The translations under genes and the position numbers were made by a program. From Streptomyces hyaluromycini (GTDB lineage: Bacteria > Actinomycetota > Actinomycetes > Streptomycetales > Streptomycetaceae), in NCBI RefSeq assembly GCF_002217755.1, contig NZ_BCFL01000018.1, positions 1 through 64,000 of the forward strand: a stretch of DNA of 64,000 bases, in the 5' to 3' direction. The first letter of the stretch is position 1. Every line of letters begins with the position of its first letter. Below are positions 24,346 to 33,800 of the stretch, in pieces. A model generated the notes under the pieces. That model was not told the origin of the DNA. It ran no database searches and saw nothing but the letters and a program-made list of their open reading frames with translations.

Positions 24346-25590
24346 ATGGAAAACTTCTCGCTGATCTTGGCGATTGTGGTGGTAACCGCACTCGCGTTTG
24401 ATTTCACGAACGGTTTCCACGACACCGCCAACGCGATGGCCACCACCATCTCGACCGGTGCGCTCAAGCCCAAGATCGCGGTGACCATGTCCGCCGCGCT
24501 CAACCTGGTGGGCGCCTTCCTCTCGGTGGAGGTCGCCAACACGATCTCCAAGGGTCTCGTCGACGAGAACGGCATTCGTCCCGAGGTCATCTTCGCCGCG
24601 CTCGTCGGCGCCATCCTCTGGAACCTCGTGACCTGGCTGGTGGGCCTGCCCTCCAGTTCCTCGCACGCCCTGATGGGTGGTCTGATCGGCGCCACCGTCG
24701 CCTCCGCCGGCCTCGGCGCGGTCCACGGCGACGTGCTCGTCACCAAGGTCCTGCTCCCGGCGGTCGCCGCCCCCGTGGTCGCGGGCCTCGCGGCGATGCT
24801 CGCCACCCGGCTGTCCTACGGGATCGGCAAGAACGCCGACGACAACGCCACCCGCAAGGGCTTCCGCGCCGGCCAGATCGCCTCCGCCGGACTGGTCTCG
24901 CTCGCGCACGGCACCAACGACGCGCAGAAGACGATGGGCATCATCACCCTCGCGCTGATCGCGGGCGGCTCCATCGCCCCCGGCTCGAACCCTCCCACCT
25001 GGGTCATCCTCTCCGCCGGCCTCGCGATCGCGCTCGGCACCTACATCGGCGGCTGGCGGATCATCCGCACCATGGGCAAGGGCCTGACCGACCTCCAGCC
25101 GCAGCAGGGCTTCGCCGCCCAGACCAGCGCGGCCACCGCCATCCTGGCCTCCTCCCACCTCGGCTTCTCCCTCTCCACCACGCACGTCGTCTCCGGTTCG
25201 GTGATGGGCGCGGGCCTCGGCCGCAAGGGCGGCACGGTCCGCTGGTCCACGGCGACCCGCATGATGGTCGCCTGGGTGCTCACGCTCCCGGCCGCCGCGC
25301 TGGTCGGCGCCCTCGCCGAGTCCGTGACGGACCTCGGCGACTGGGGCACGGCGGTCGTCGCCGTCTTCCTCGTGGCCGCCAGCGCCGCGATCTGGAAGCT
25401 CTCCCGCCGCGAGGTCGTGGACAGCGGCAACGTCAACGACACCGACGCCACGGAGCCGGCCGGCGTGGTGACCACGGCGATCGCCGCCGTGACCCCGCCG
25501 CCCGCGGGCACGGTCACGGAGGACCTGACCGCCATGATCCCCGCCCCCGCCCCGGCCGCTCCCGCGACCGACCCGGCCGCCACCGTCTGA
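24346..25590 (+). CDS. pit: PiT family low-affinity inorganic phosphate transporter
   Basis: A 414-residue PiT transporter (Pi symporter, usually as a metal-phosphate complex). The duplicated PiT signatures are FDFTNGFHDTANAMA near residue 19 and ASLVSLAHGTNDAQKTMG-like sequence near residue 185. Around ten hydrophobic segments are visible, with a hydrophilic Ala/Pro-rich C-terminal tail of about 50 residues. The start ATG at 24346 lacks a strong ribosome site. A PHO box lies upstream, and a 75-residue membrane protein follows 19 bases downstream. In S. coelicolor the equivalent gene, which I recall as pitH2 (SCO1845), is controlled by PhoP. Confidence 0.93.
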   Translation: MENFSLILAIVVVTALAFDFTNGFHDTANAMATTISTGALKPKIAVTMSAALNLVGAFLSVEVANTISKGLVDENGIRPEVIFAALVGAILWNLVTWLVGLPSSSSHALMGGLIGATVASAGLGAVHGDVLVTKVLLPAVAAPVVAGLAAMLATRLSYGIGKNADDNATRKGFRAGQIASAGLVSLAHGTNDAQKTMGIITLALIAGGSIAPGSNPPTWVILSAGLAIALGTYIGGWRIIRTMGKGLTDLQPQQGFAAQTSAATAILASSHLGFSLSTTHVVSGSVMGAGLGRKGGTVRWSTATRMMVAWVLTLPAAALVGALAESVTDLGDWGTAVVAVFLVAASAAIWKLSRREVVDSGNVNDTDATEPAGVVTTAIAAVTPPPAGTVTEDLTAMIPAPAPAAPATDPAATV

Positions 25591-25609
25591 CCCCCGAGGA
25601 AGAAGCGAC

Positions 25610-25837
25610 ATGAACATCGACTGGGCAGCCATCGGCTCCGTCTTCGGCGTCAGCCTCGTGGCCACGGTCGGCCTGGTGGCCCTCTTCACCCTCGGCATCA
25701 AGGGCCTCTCCGCCCGCGAACGCGCCACCGCCCAGGGCAACTCCGCAACCCTGGCAGTGACCGCCGCCTACCTCTGCTTCGCCGGCTGCGCGGCCGCCGT
25801 GGCATGGGGCATCCACCTGATCGTGGCGAAGGCCTGA
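25610..25837 (+). CDS. Small two-helix membrane protein downstream of pit
   Basis: A 75-residue protein with two hydrophobic helices (GVSLVATVGLVALFTLGI and TAAYLCFAGCAAAVAWGI) linked by a short charged loop (GLSARERATAQG). GAGGAAG sits seven to eight bases upstream of the ATG. It is nearly always found behind Streptomyces pit genes, and sharing the PHO-box promoter it is likely to assist or regulate the transporter. No function is established. Confidence 0.8.
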   Translation: MNIDWAAIGSVFGVSLVATVGLVALFTLGIKGLSARERATAQGNSATLAVTAAYLCFAGCAAAVAWGIHLIVAKA

Positions 25838-25870
25838 GGCCTCGGGCGAACCACCACTCCCTACCGTCCC

Positions 25871-25910
25871 GCGGGGCGGGGAAGCGCACATTCACGCTTC
25901 CCCGCCCCGC
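25871..25910 (+). terminator. Perfect 16-bp stem terminator of pit operon
   Basis: Arms GCGGGGCGGGGAAGCG (25871-25886) and CGCTTCCCCGCCCCGC (25895-25910) pair perfectly around an eight-base loop and are followed by GTTT. It lies 33 bases past the pit operon stop. Confidence 0.9.
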
Positions 25911-26084
25911 GTTTCGCATGTCCTGATCAGACGTAGCCGACACGCCACCATCAGGTCGCCATATCCGCAGGAAATGGCGAAGTGACATATGGCATATTGG
26001 GCATAGCCACCTGGTATGGTCGAAGCGATCCCAGCGTTCCGCCAGTCCCGCACTTCGGCCCAGACGCAAAGAAATGAGGGCAGG

Positions 26085-26942
26085 ATGCCCCGGCCATTGG
26101 ATCCGAGCCTGAACCGACGCAGGCTACGCATCGAGCTGCGCAGGGCACGGGAGAAGGCCGAGTTGACTCAACGTGAGGCGGCCGAAGCCCTGGAGTGGTC
26201 GCTCTCCAAAATCATCCGCATCGAGGCCGGCGCAGTCAGCCTTTCGGTCACCGACCTGCGGGCCCTGCTCACCCGCTACGGGGTGACGGACGCCCAGCTC
26301 GTCTCCGAACTGGAAGAGGCGGCCCGGGGCTCCAAGGGACAGAGCTGGTGGACGCCCTTCGCCGACGTACTGAACCCGCCGTTCACCCAGTACCTGGGAT
26401 ACGAGAGCGCCGCCGACACCGTACGCACCTACCACGCCATTGCCGTCCCGGGCTTCCTGCAGACGGAGGACTACGCAGAGGCACTGCTCGCCCCTCAGGC
26501 TCCGAAGGAGCAGGTGCGCCGCGTGGTGGAACTGCGCACGGCCCGCCAGGACCGGCTCTTCGAGGGAGACGAGTCCCCCGAGCTGATGTTCGTGGTCGAC
26601 GAGGCGGCCCTGCGCCGCCGGATCGGCGAACCCGCCGTGATGCGCCGTCAGCTGCAGCACCTCAAGAACCTGATGGAGCACCCCCGGGTGACCCTCCAGG
26701 TGCTGTCCTTCGACGCGGGCGCCCACTATGCGACGCTCGGCAGCTTCATCCTGCTCGGTTTCAAGGACGACGACGACCTGCTGTGGCTGGAGCACGCGAC
26801 GGGACAGATCGCCGTCCGGGACGACCACGAACTCATCGCCCGGTACCAGGAGTGCTTCGCGCTGCTCACCGACATGGCACTCAAGGGTGACGATGCCGTC
26901 GCCCTGATCGACGACGCAGCACGGGACTTCGGCACCAGTTAG
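26085..26942 (+). CDS. XRE-family regulator with DUF5753 domain
   Basis: The 285-residue protein has an N-terminal XRE helix-turn-helix (about residues 12-70, ELTQREAAEALEWSLSKI) and a C-terminal DUF5753 domain (about 95-280) containing AIAVPGFLQTEDYA, VELRTARQDRLF and DALLRRRIG-type sequence. Such regulators are expanded in Streptomyces and usually work with a small DUF397 protein in the manner of BldB/WhiJ-like systems that affect development or antibiotic production. GAGGG precedes the ATG at 26085; a longer start at 26016 is in frame. The AT-rich upstream region with near-palindromic CATATGGCATATTG could be an autoregulatory site. A DUF397 gene lies about 0.7 kb away on the opposite strand. 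Confidence 0.9.
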   Translation: MPRPLDPSLNRRRLRIELRRAREKAELTQREAAEALEWSLSKIIRIEAGAVSLSVTDLRALLTRYGVTDAQLVSELEEAARGSKGQSWWTPFADVLNPPFTQYLGYESAADTVRTYHAIAVPGFLQTEDYAEALLAPQAPKEQVRRVVELRTARQDRLFEGDESPELMFVVDEAALRRRIGEPAVMRRQLQHLKNLMEHPRVTLQVLSFDAGAHYATLGSFILLGFKDDDDLLWLEHATGQIAVRDDHELIARYQECFALLTDMALKGDDAVALIDDAARDFGTS

Positions 26943-26966
26943 GCCATGAGCCCTACGGGAGGGGCG

Positions 26967-27413
26967 ATGGGGCGGCTCACCGAACAACTTACTGCAGCAC
27001 TGCGGTTCCGGGGACGTGAGCGCTTCCATGTGATGACGGAGGCCGATGCGCCCCCTGAGGAGCCTCAGCGCATCGATCCCCTGTCGGACAACCAGTTACT
27101 CGACCGCATCACCGACCACGACCCGAAGACCGAGAACTTCAAGGCCATTCGCGATGCCGAGAGCAATCAGCGCATAGCGGAGGACCAGGCGTTCTCCAGA
27201 ACCGCGATCCAGCGGTTCGCCGCCGCGACCCTGTGCATAGTCGCGGTCGTGCTCTCCCTGGGCTTCCTCTGCTACGCGGCTCGTGGCATCCACCTGTCGA
27301 TACCGAGGCCGGTGGCCGTCGCTCTGGGACTGGCCGCCACGAGTGCCTTCAGCGCGGCCGGTGTCGCTCTCGGCCGTTTCCTGCGGCGCCCGGGCCGGGG
27401 CGGGCAGGAGTGA
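26967..27413 (+). CDS. Two-helix membrane protein next to the XRE regulator
   Basis: A 148-residue protein with a charged cytoplasmic N-terminus of about 80 residues, containing DHDPKTENFKAIRDAESNQR, and two transmembrane helices (about 92-112 and 120-140). The ATG at 26967 is chosen over one seven codons earlier because GGGAGGGG stands four bases upstream. The first in-frame ATG is only three bases past the regulator stop, so the two genes are certainly cotranscribed. Its 3' end overlaps a convergent small membrane gene by 65 bases. No known family is recognised; it may be a membrane partner or target of the regulator. Confidence 0.65.
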   Translation: MGRLTEQLTAALRFRGRERFHVMTEADAPPEEPQRIDPLSDNQLLDRITDHDPKTENFKAIRDAESNQRIAEDQAFSRTAIQRFAAATLCIVAVVLSLGFLCYAARGIHLSIPRPVAVALGLAATSAFSAAGVALGRFLRRPGRGGQE

Positions 27414-27645
27414 GGTGCACGAGACGACGGACCGGTTCCAGGCCGTATCCCCAGCCCACGCCCCCGGCCAAGGCGACGGCGAGCGCCACCGTCCCCCAGA
27501 CGATCAACTTGTTCCCAGTGCCGTCCACCAGGAGCGAACCGGCTGCTCCCGCCACGCTCGCCACCAGACCGCACATCACGCAGTACCCCGCGAGGACTAG
27601 CCCGTCAGTTCGGTGTGTCCCCCGGCTTCCGCTGTCGCTCCACAT
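27349..27645 (-). CDS. Small membrane protein downstream of DUF397 gene
   Basis: A 98-residue protein with two hydrophobic segments (LVLAGYCVMCGLVASVAGAA and LIVWGTVALAVALAGGVGWG) and a basic tail. A very strong GGAGGGGAG is six bases upstream of its ATG, and it starts 21 bases after the DUF397 stop, so expression is likely. It overlaps the convergent membrane gene by 65 bases. The pairing of a small membrane protein with each of the regulator and the DUF397 gene is notable. Function unknown. Confidence 0.6.
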   Translation of the reverse strand: MWSDSGSRGTHRTDGLVLAGYCVMCGLVASVAGAAGSLLVDGTGNKLIVWGTVALAVALAGGVGWGYGLEPVRRLVHLTPARPGPGAAGNGRERHRPR

Positions 27646-27666
27646 CTGGCTCCCCTCCCAGGTCGG

Positions 27667-27885
27667 TCACATCCGCTCGGCGTCGCTGAAAGGGCGGGAT
27701 CTGAGCCCCACGAGAAACAAGTGCCAGGGGCTTCGCGCGAGATGGATGAGTGCCGAGCCTGTCGGATCCTTCGTGTCGCGGACCAGCACCCCTCCCGAGA
27801 CGACGGCAATCCCCACGCAGGTATCGCCGTTCAACGAATGGCTGCTGATCCGCCACGCACGCGCGGACGGGCCCCCGTCGACCAC
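27667..27885 (-). CDS. DUF397 domain protein
   Basis: A 72-residue protein matching the DUF397 pattern: AWRISSHSLNGDTCVGIA, then VLVRDTKDP-x-G and SPWHLFL, compared with the usual W-x-SS-S, N-C-V-E-V, V-RDSKDP and W-x-F-L. The GTG start at 27885 is supported by GAGGAGG six bases upstream; longer readings have no ribosome site. DUF397 proteins act with XRE-DUF5753 regulators and are often drawn as toxin-antitoxin-like or bldB-like partners. Here the partner regulator is on the opposite strand, which is less common than the usual same-strand arrangement. Confidence 0.8.
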   Translation of the reverse strand: MVDGGPSARAWRISSHSLNGDTCVGIAVVSGGVLVRDTKDPTGSALIHLARSPWHLFLVGLRSRPFSDAERM

Positions 27886-28094
27886 ACCGACCTCCTCGAC
27901 TCGCGAGTTCGCATCTCGAAGGTGTCCGCCGATGCCAGCAAACCGTAGCGTCGCCGCACGCAGCCGGACAGGCCCTCCGAGGAATGGGCCGCAAACGCCC
28001 TCCACCACTCGCCCTACCGCTCGCCGGACTCTCTTTTTCAGTCTAGAGAGACCGGACCCGGTCGGCCAGTGACCAAACCAGCCTGTGTGTGGGC

Positions 28095-28290
28095 CTCAGC
28101 ACACTCCTCCGTAGCAGGTCAACGGCAAGTTGACGGGTCTTCCAGGGGCGTGGTGGACTTCCGGAGCCATGTACGGCGGCAAGGGAGGAAGCCGGTGTGA
28201 ATCCGGCGCGGTCCCGCCACTGTCACCGGGGTAGCAATCCCCGGGAGCCAGGAACTCTCACCGCCGGTCTCGTCGAACCAGGGCGCGGAC
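28095..28290 (+). promoter_or_regulatory. Adenosylcobalamin riboswitch
   Basis: The B12-box core GGAAGCCGGTGTGAATCCGG (from 28187) followed by CGCGGTCCCGCCACTGT, and the downstream GAGCCAGGAACTCTCACCGC, are the conserved parts of the cobalamin aptamer. It is about 90 bases upstream of cobD, so it controls the cobD-cobI transcript, repressing it when AdoCbl is plentiful. The aptamer limits are approximate. Confidence 0.93.
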
Positions 28291-28313
28291 ACCCTGAGTG
28301 AGGACATATCGCC

Positions 28314-28373
28314 ATGCGCGGCTGCCGACCGAGGTTCAGTACCCGGCCCGTCCCCGACCCCGCGGCCGGCTGA
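28314..28373 (+). CDS. Leader ORF of 19 codons between riboswitch and cobD
   Basis: ATG at 28314 opens a 19-residue frame (MRGCRPRFSTRPVPDPAAG) ending at TGA 28371-28373, four bases before the cobD ATG. GTGAGGA lies about ten bases upstream of this ATG, whereas cobD itself has no ribosome site. Translation of cobD may depend on termination and re-initiation. The peptide could also be incidental. Confidence 0.35.
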   Translation: MRGCRPRFSTRPVPDPAAG

Positions 28374-28377
28374 GCCG

Positions 28378-29343
28378 ATGGGTGCCGATCGCGTCTTCGC
28401 GTACGGCGCCGCCGCCGGCCTTCTCGGTGATCTGCTGCTCGGCGACCCACGCCGGGGGCATCCGGTCGCCGTGTTCGGGCGGGCGGCCGGGGCCGTGGAG
28501 CGGGTGCTGTGGCGGGACCACCGCGGGTGGGGCGCGCTGCACACCGCCGTGTGCGCCGGTGGCGCCGTGGCGCTGGGCGCCGTGGCCCAACGGGTCGTAC
28601 GACCGTCCACCGCCGCGTCCGTCGCGCTCACCGCGGCCGCCACCTGGGCCGTCGTCGGGGGCACTTCACTGTCCCGCGAGGCCCGCGCCATCGGGCGCGC
28701 CCTGGAGGCGGGCGACGTCGAGGCGGCCCGTGCGCGGCTGCCGCATCTGTGCGGACGGGATCCGCAGGCCCTGGACGCCGACGGGATCGCACGGGCGGTC
28801 GTGGAGTCCGTCGCCGAGAACACCAGCGACGCCGTCGTCGGCGCGCTGGTGTGGGGAGCCGTCGGCGGGGTGCCGGGGCTCCTCGGGTTCCGGGCCGTCA
28901 ACACCCTGGACGCCATGGTCGGGCACAAGTCGGCCCGGTACCGGCGGTACGGATGGGCTTCGGCGCGGCTGGACGACGTGGCGGGCTGGCCGGGAGCGCG
29001 GCTCACCGCCGTACTGGCCGCCGTGGCCGGGAGTGACACCAAGGGAGCGGTGCGGGCCTGGCGGGCCGACGCGGCGAAGCATCCGAGTCCCAACGCCGGA
29101 CCCGTGGAGGCTTCGTTCGCCGGGGCGTTGGGGGTGCGGCTCGGGGGGACGTTGTCGTATGGCGGGCGGGTCGAGCACCGGCCGGTGCTGAACGGGGAGG
29201 GGCGGGCAGTGGAGGTCGCGGACATCGGTCGGGCGGTGCGGTTGTCGCGGCGGGTGGGGTGGCTGGCGCTGGGGGCGAGTGCGGCGGGGGCGAGTGCGGT
29301 AGGGGCCCTGCTGCGCGGATCGCTCTCGGGGAGGGCGTCATGA
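28378..29343 (+). CDS. cobD: Adenosylcobinamide-phosphate synthase CobD/CbiB
   Basis: The 321-residue membrane enzyme attaches aminopropanol (or its phosphate) to adenosylcobyric acid. Family motifs are LLGDPRRGHPVA near the N-terminus, ESVAENTSDAVVGALVWGAVGG in the middle, RAVNTLDAMVGHKSARY, and SPNAGPVEASFAGALGVRLGG near the end. Several hydrophobic helices are present. It is the first structural gene after the B12 riboswitch and overlaps cobQ by four bases. The ATG has no convincing ribosome site and is probably coupled to a short leader frame. Confidence 0.95.
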   Translation: MGADRVFAYGAAAGLLGDLLLGDPRRGHPVAVFGRAAGAVERVLWRDHRGWGALHTAVCAGGAVALGAVAQRVVRPSTAASVALTAAATWAVVGGTSLSREARAIGRALEAGDVEAARARLPHLCGRDPQALDADGIARAVVESVAENTSDAVVGALVWGAVGGVPGLLGFRAVNTLDAMVGHKSARYRRYGWASARLDDVAGWPGARLTAVLAAVAGSDTKGAVRAWRADAAKHPSPNAGPVEASFAGALGVRLGGTLSYGGRVEHRPVLNGEGRAVEVADIGRAVRLSRRVGWLALGASAAGASAVGALLRGSLSGRAS

Positions 29344-30875
29344 ACAACGGCGGTCTCCTCGTGGCCGGTACCACCTCCGACGCCGGCAAGAGCGTCGTCA
29401 CCGCCGGTATCTGCCGGTGGCTGGTGCGGCAGGGTGTGAAAGTCGCGCCGTTCAAGGCGCAGAACATGTCCCTCAACTCCTTCGTCACGCGCGAAGGTGC
29501 CGAGATCGGGCGGGCGCAGGCCATGCAGGCGCAGGCCTGCCGGGTGGAGCCGACCGCGCTCATGAACCCCGTGCTGCTCAAGCCCGGTGGCGAGCAGAGC
29601 AGTCAGGTCGTGCTGCTCGGCAGGCCGGTCGGTGAGCTGAGCGCACGCGGGTACCACGGTGGGCGGCAGCAGCGGCTGCTCGGGACCGTGCTCGACTGTC
29701 TCGCCGAGTTGCGGAGCACGTATGACGCGGTGATCTGTGAGGGGGCCGGCAGTCCGGCGGAGATCAACCTGCGCCGGACCGACATCGTGAACATGGGGAT
29801 CGCCCGGAACGCCGGGCTGCCCGTGCTCGTGGTCGGGGACATCGACCGCGGGGGCGTCTTCGCCTCCTTCTTCGGGACCGTCGCGCTGCTCTCGCCGGAG
29901 GACCAGGCCCTCGTCGCCGGCTTCCTCGTCAACAAGTTCCGGGGTGACGTTTCCCTCCTTGAGCCGGGTCTCGACATGCTGCACGGGCTCACCGGGCGGC
30001 ACACCTACGGTGTCCTCCCCTTCCGGCACGGGCTCGGGATCGACGAGGAGGACGGGCTCCGGGTGTCCCTGCGGGGTACCGTCCGGGAGTCGAACACGGC
30101 CCCGCCCGTCGGGGAGGACGTGCTCCGGGTCGCCGTCTGCGCGATCCCCCTGATGTCCAACTTCACGGACGTGGACGCGCTGGCCGCCGAACCGGGCGTC
30201 GTGGTGCGGTTCGTGGACCGGCCGGAGGAGCTGGCCGACGCCGATCTCGTCATCATCCCCGGCACCCGGGGGACGGTCCGCGCCCTGGAGTGGCTGCACG
30301 AGCGGGGGCTCGCGGACGCGCTGCGGCGCCGGGCCGCCGAGGGGCGGCCCGTGCTCGGCATCTGCGGTGGCTACCAGATCCTCGGCGAGCACATCGAGGA
30401 CGAGGTCGAGAGCCGCAAGGGGGCCGTCGACGGGCTCGGTGTGCTGCCCGTACGCGTCCGGTTCGCCCGGGAGAAGACGCTCACCCGGCCCGTCGGGAAG
30501 GCCCTCGGCGAGCGCGTCGAGGGGTACGAGATCCATCACGGGGTCGGTGAAGTGACCGGCGGGGAAGCGTTCATCTCTGATGACAGAGGACACAGCCTGG
30601 ACGGCTGCCGGGTCGGGCAGACCTGGGGCACGCACTGGCACGGCTCCCTGGAGTCGGACGGTTTCCGGCGGGCCTTCCTGCGCGAGGTGGCGGCCGCCGC
30701 GGGCCGCCGGTTCGTGCCGGCCCCCGACACCTCGTTCGCCGCGCTGCGCGAGGAGCAGCTCGACCGGCTCGGCGACCTGATCGAACAGCACGCGGACACG
30801 GACGCGCTCTGGCGGCTCATCGAGTCGGGCGCGCCGCAAGGACTGCCTTTCATTCCACCGGGAGCGCCCGCATGA
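29340..30875 (+). CDS. cobQ: Cobyric acid synthase CobQ/CbiP
   Basis: A 511-residue glutamine-dependent amidotransferase that amidates four side chains of adenosylcobyrinic a,c-diamide. The N-terminal dethiobiotin-synthetase-like domain has the P-loop GTTSDAGKS at 10-18 and KAQNMSLNSFVT; GDIDRGGVF is further along. The C-terminal type-1 glutaminase domain has the nucleophile in LGICGGYQILG and the His in THWHGSLESDGFRR. Length is normal for the family. The ATG overlaps the cobD stop (ATGA), and the stop overlaps the cobN ATG in the same way. Confidence 0.96.
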   Translation: MNNGGLLVAGTTSDAGKSVVTAGICRWLVRQGVKVAPFKAQNMSLNSFVTREGAEIGRAQAMQAQACRVEPTALMNPVLLKPGGEQSSQVVLLGRPVGELSARGYHGGRQQRLLGTVLDCLAELRSTYDAVICEGAGSPAEINLRRTDIVNMGIARNAGLPVLVVGDIDRGGVFASFFGTVALLSPEDQALVAGFLVNKFRGDVSLLEPGLDMLHGLTGRHTYGVLPFRHGLGIDEEDGLRVSLRGTVRESNTAPPVGEDVLRVAVCAIPLMSNFTDVDALAAEPGVVVRFVDRPEELADADLVIIPGTRGTVRALEWLHERGLADALRRRAAEGRPVLGICGGYQILGEHIEDEVESRKGAVDGLGVLPVRVRFAREKTLTRPVGKALGERVEGYEIHHGVGEVTGGEAFISDDRGHSLDGCRVGQTWGTHWHGSLESDGFRRAFLREVAAAAGRRFVPAPDTSFAALREEQLDRLGDLIEQHADTDALWRLIESGAPQGLPFIPPGAPA

Positions 30876-33800
30876 GCACTGTGTTGTTGTTGTCGACCGC
30901 AGACACCGATCTGCTGGCGGCCCGGGCCGCCTCCGGTGCCGACTACCGGATCGGCAATCCGACGCGCGTCGACGTCACGGCGGAGCTGCCCGCGCTCGTC
31001 GAGGGCGCGGACATCGCCGTCGTACGGCTGCTCGGCGGCAAGCGTGCCTGGGAGGACGGGCTCGCCGCGCTCAAGGCCGCCGGTGTCCCGACCGTGCTGC
31101 TCGGCGGCGAGACGGTGCCGGACGCCGAGCTGATGGCCGAGTCGTCGGTGCCGGCGGGTGTGGTCGCCGAGGCCCTCCGGTACCTCGTCGAGGGCGGCCC
31201 CGCCAACCTCACCGAGCTGGCCCGGTTCCTCTCCGACACCGTGCTGCTGACCGGCGAGGGGTTCGTCGAACCGCAGAAGATGCCCGAGTACGGCGTGCAC
31301 GGCTCCCGTACCCGGGAGAGCGGCCGGCCGACCGTAGGGGTGCTCTTCTACCGGGCCCATGAACTGAGCGGCAACACCGCCTTCGTGGACACCCTGTGCG
31401 ACGCGATCGAGGCACGCGGCGCCAACGCCCTTCCGGTGTACTGCGGTTCGCTGCGCGGGGCGGACGCCGGGCTGTACGAGATCCTCGCCGAGGCCGACGC
31501 GCTGGTCGCGACCGTCCTGGCGGCCGGCGGCACGCACGCCTCGCAGGCCTCGGCCGGCGGCGACGAGGAGGCCTGGGACATCGGGGCGCTCGCCGACCTC
31601 GACGTGCCGGTGCTGCAGGGCCTCTGTCTGACCTCCTCCCGGCAGGCCTGGGACGAGTCCGACGCCGCCCTCTCCCCCATGGACGCGGCGATGCAGGTCG
31701 CGATCCCGGAGTTCGACGGACGGCTGATCACGGTCCCCTTCTCCTTCAAGGAGCGGGGGCCGGACGACGTCCCGGTGTACGTCGCCGACCCCGAGCGGGC
31801 CGGACGCGTCGCCGGAATCGCCGTACGGCACGCGCGGCTGCGGCACCAGCCGAACGCGGAGAAGAAGATCGCGCTGGTCTTCACCGCGTACCCGACCAAG
31901 CACTCGCGCGTCGGCAACGCGGTGGGGCTCGACACCCCCGCCTCGGCGGTAGGCGTGCTGGACGCGCTGCGGGATGCCGGGTACGTGGTCGAGGGACACC
32001 CGGACAACGGCGACGAGTTGATCCACCGGCTCATCAACGCCGGTGGCCACGACGTCGAATGGCTCACCGAGGAGCAGCTGGCCGCGGCGCCCGCGCGGGT
32101 GCCGCTCGCGGACTACCGGGCGTGGTTCGAGAAGCTCGACCCGCAGCTCCGGGACGCGATGACGCAGGCGTGGGGCGAGCCCCCGGGCTCGCTGTACGTC
32201 GACGGCGACGACATCGTGCTGGCCTCCCTCCAGTTCGGGAACGTCGTCGTCATGATCCAGCCGCCGCGCGGCTTCGGCGAGAACCCGATCGCGATCTACC
32301 ACGACCCCGACATGCCGCCGTCCCACCACTACATGGCGGCGTACCGGTGGCTCGACAACTCTTTCGGCGCCGACGCGATCGTCCACATGGGCAAGCACGG
32401 CACCCTGGAGTGGCTGCCCGGCAAGGGCCTCGGCCTCAGCGGCGGGTGTGCGCCGGACGCCGTGCTCGGCGAACTGCCGCTGGTCTACCCGTTCATCGTC
32501 AACGACCCGGGTGAGGGCACCCAGGCCAAGCGGCGCGGGCACGCCACGGTCGTCGACCACCTGGTGCCGCCGATGGCCCGTGCCGACACCTACGGCGACC
32601 TGGCCAAGCTGGAGCAGCTGCTCGACGAGTACGCGCTGGTGTCGGATCTGGACCCGACGAAGGCGCCGGCCGTCCGGGCGCAGATCTGGACGCTGGTGAA
32701 GGCGGCCGAGCTCCACCACGACCTGCACGTGGACGAGCAGCCGGAGGAGGACGACTTCGACTCGTTCGTCATGCACATCGACGGCTATCTGTGCGAGATC
32801 AAGGACGTGCAGATCCGCGACGGCCTGCACATTCTGGGTGGCGGCCCGGTCGGCGAGCCGCGGGTGAACCTGGTGCTGGCCGTGCTGCGCGCCTCGCAGG
32901 TGTGGGGTGGGCAGGCCAACGCGCTGCCGGGGCTCAGGGCCTGCTTCGCGGCCCATTTCGGGCTGGTGGAGAAGGAGTTGCTGGCCGAGCCGGGCGCGCC
33001 GGTGAAGGTGCCGGTGGAGCTGACGGATCTCGTCGAGGGTCCGTCGCGTACCGCCGCCGACGCGATCGACCTGCTGGAGCAGCTGTGCCGCCGGGTCGCG
33101 GAGGGCATGGAGCAGCGGGACTGGGCCGTCGCCGAGAGCCGCGTGATCGTACGGGAGGTCCTCGGCACCGAACTGCCGGACGGCGTGGCGGTGCTGGAGT
33201 TCGCGTGCAACGAGGTCGTACCGCGCCTCGCCCGGACCACGGACGAGATCGGGCACATCCTGAAGGCCCTGGACGGCGGTTACGTCCCGGCCGGCCCGTC
33301 CGGCTCCCCCACCCGCGGCCTGGTCAACGTCTTGCCCACCGGCCGGAACTTCTACTCGGTCGACCCCAAGGCCATCCCGTCCCGGCTGAGTTGGGAGGTC
33401 GGCCAGTCGCTCGCGGACTCGCTCGTGCAGCGGTACCTCCAGGACACCGGCGCGTATCCGAAGTCCGTCGGCCTGACGGTGTGGGGCACGTCGGCGATGC
33501 GCACGCAGGGCGACGACATCGCCGAGATCCTGGCGCTGCTGGGCTGCCGTCCGGTGTGGGACGAGGCGTCGCGGCGCGTGACCGGCTTCGAGGTGATCCC
33601 CCTCGGCGAGCTGGGTCGGCCGCGCATCGACGTCACGGTGCGGATCTCCGGCTTCTTCCGGGACGCGTTCCCGCACGTGGTCGGGTTGATCGACGACGCG
33701 GTGCGCAGGGTCGCCGAGCTGGACGAGCCGGCGGAGTCCAACTACGTGCGGGCCCACGCCGACGAGGACACGGCCGAACACGGCGACCGGCGGCGCGCGA

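Noticed and set aside
26085..27885. Integrated plasmid or prophage remnant
   Set aside because: Only regulator, DUF397 and small membrane genes are present; no integrase, replication or structural genes and no tRNA attachment site.
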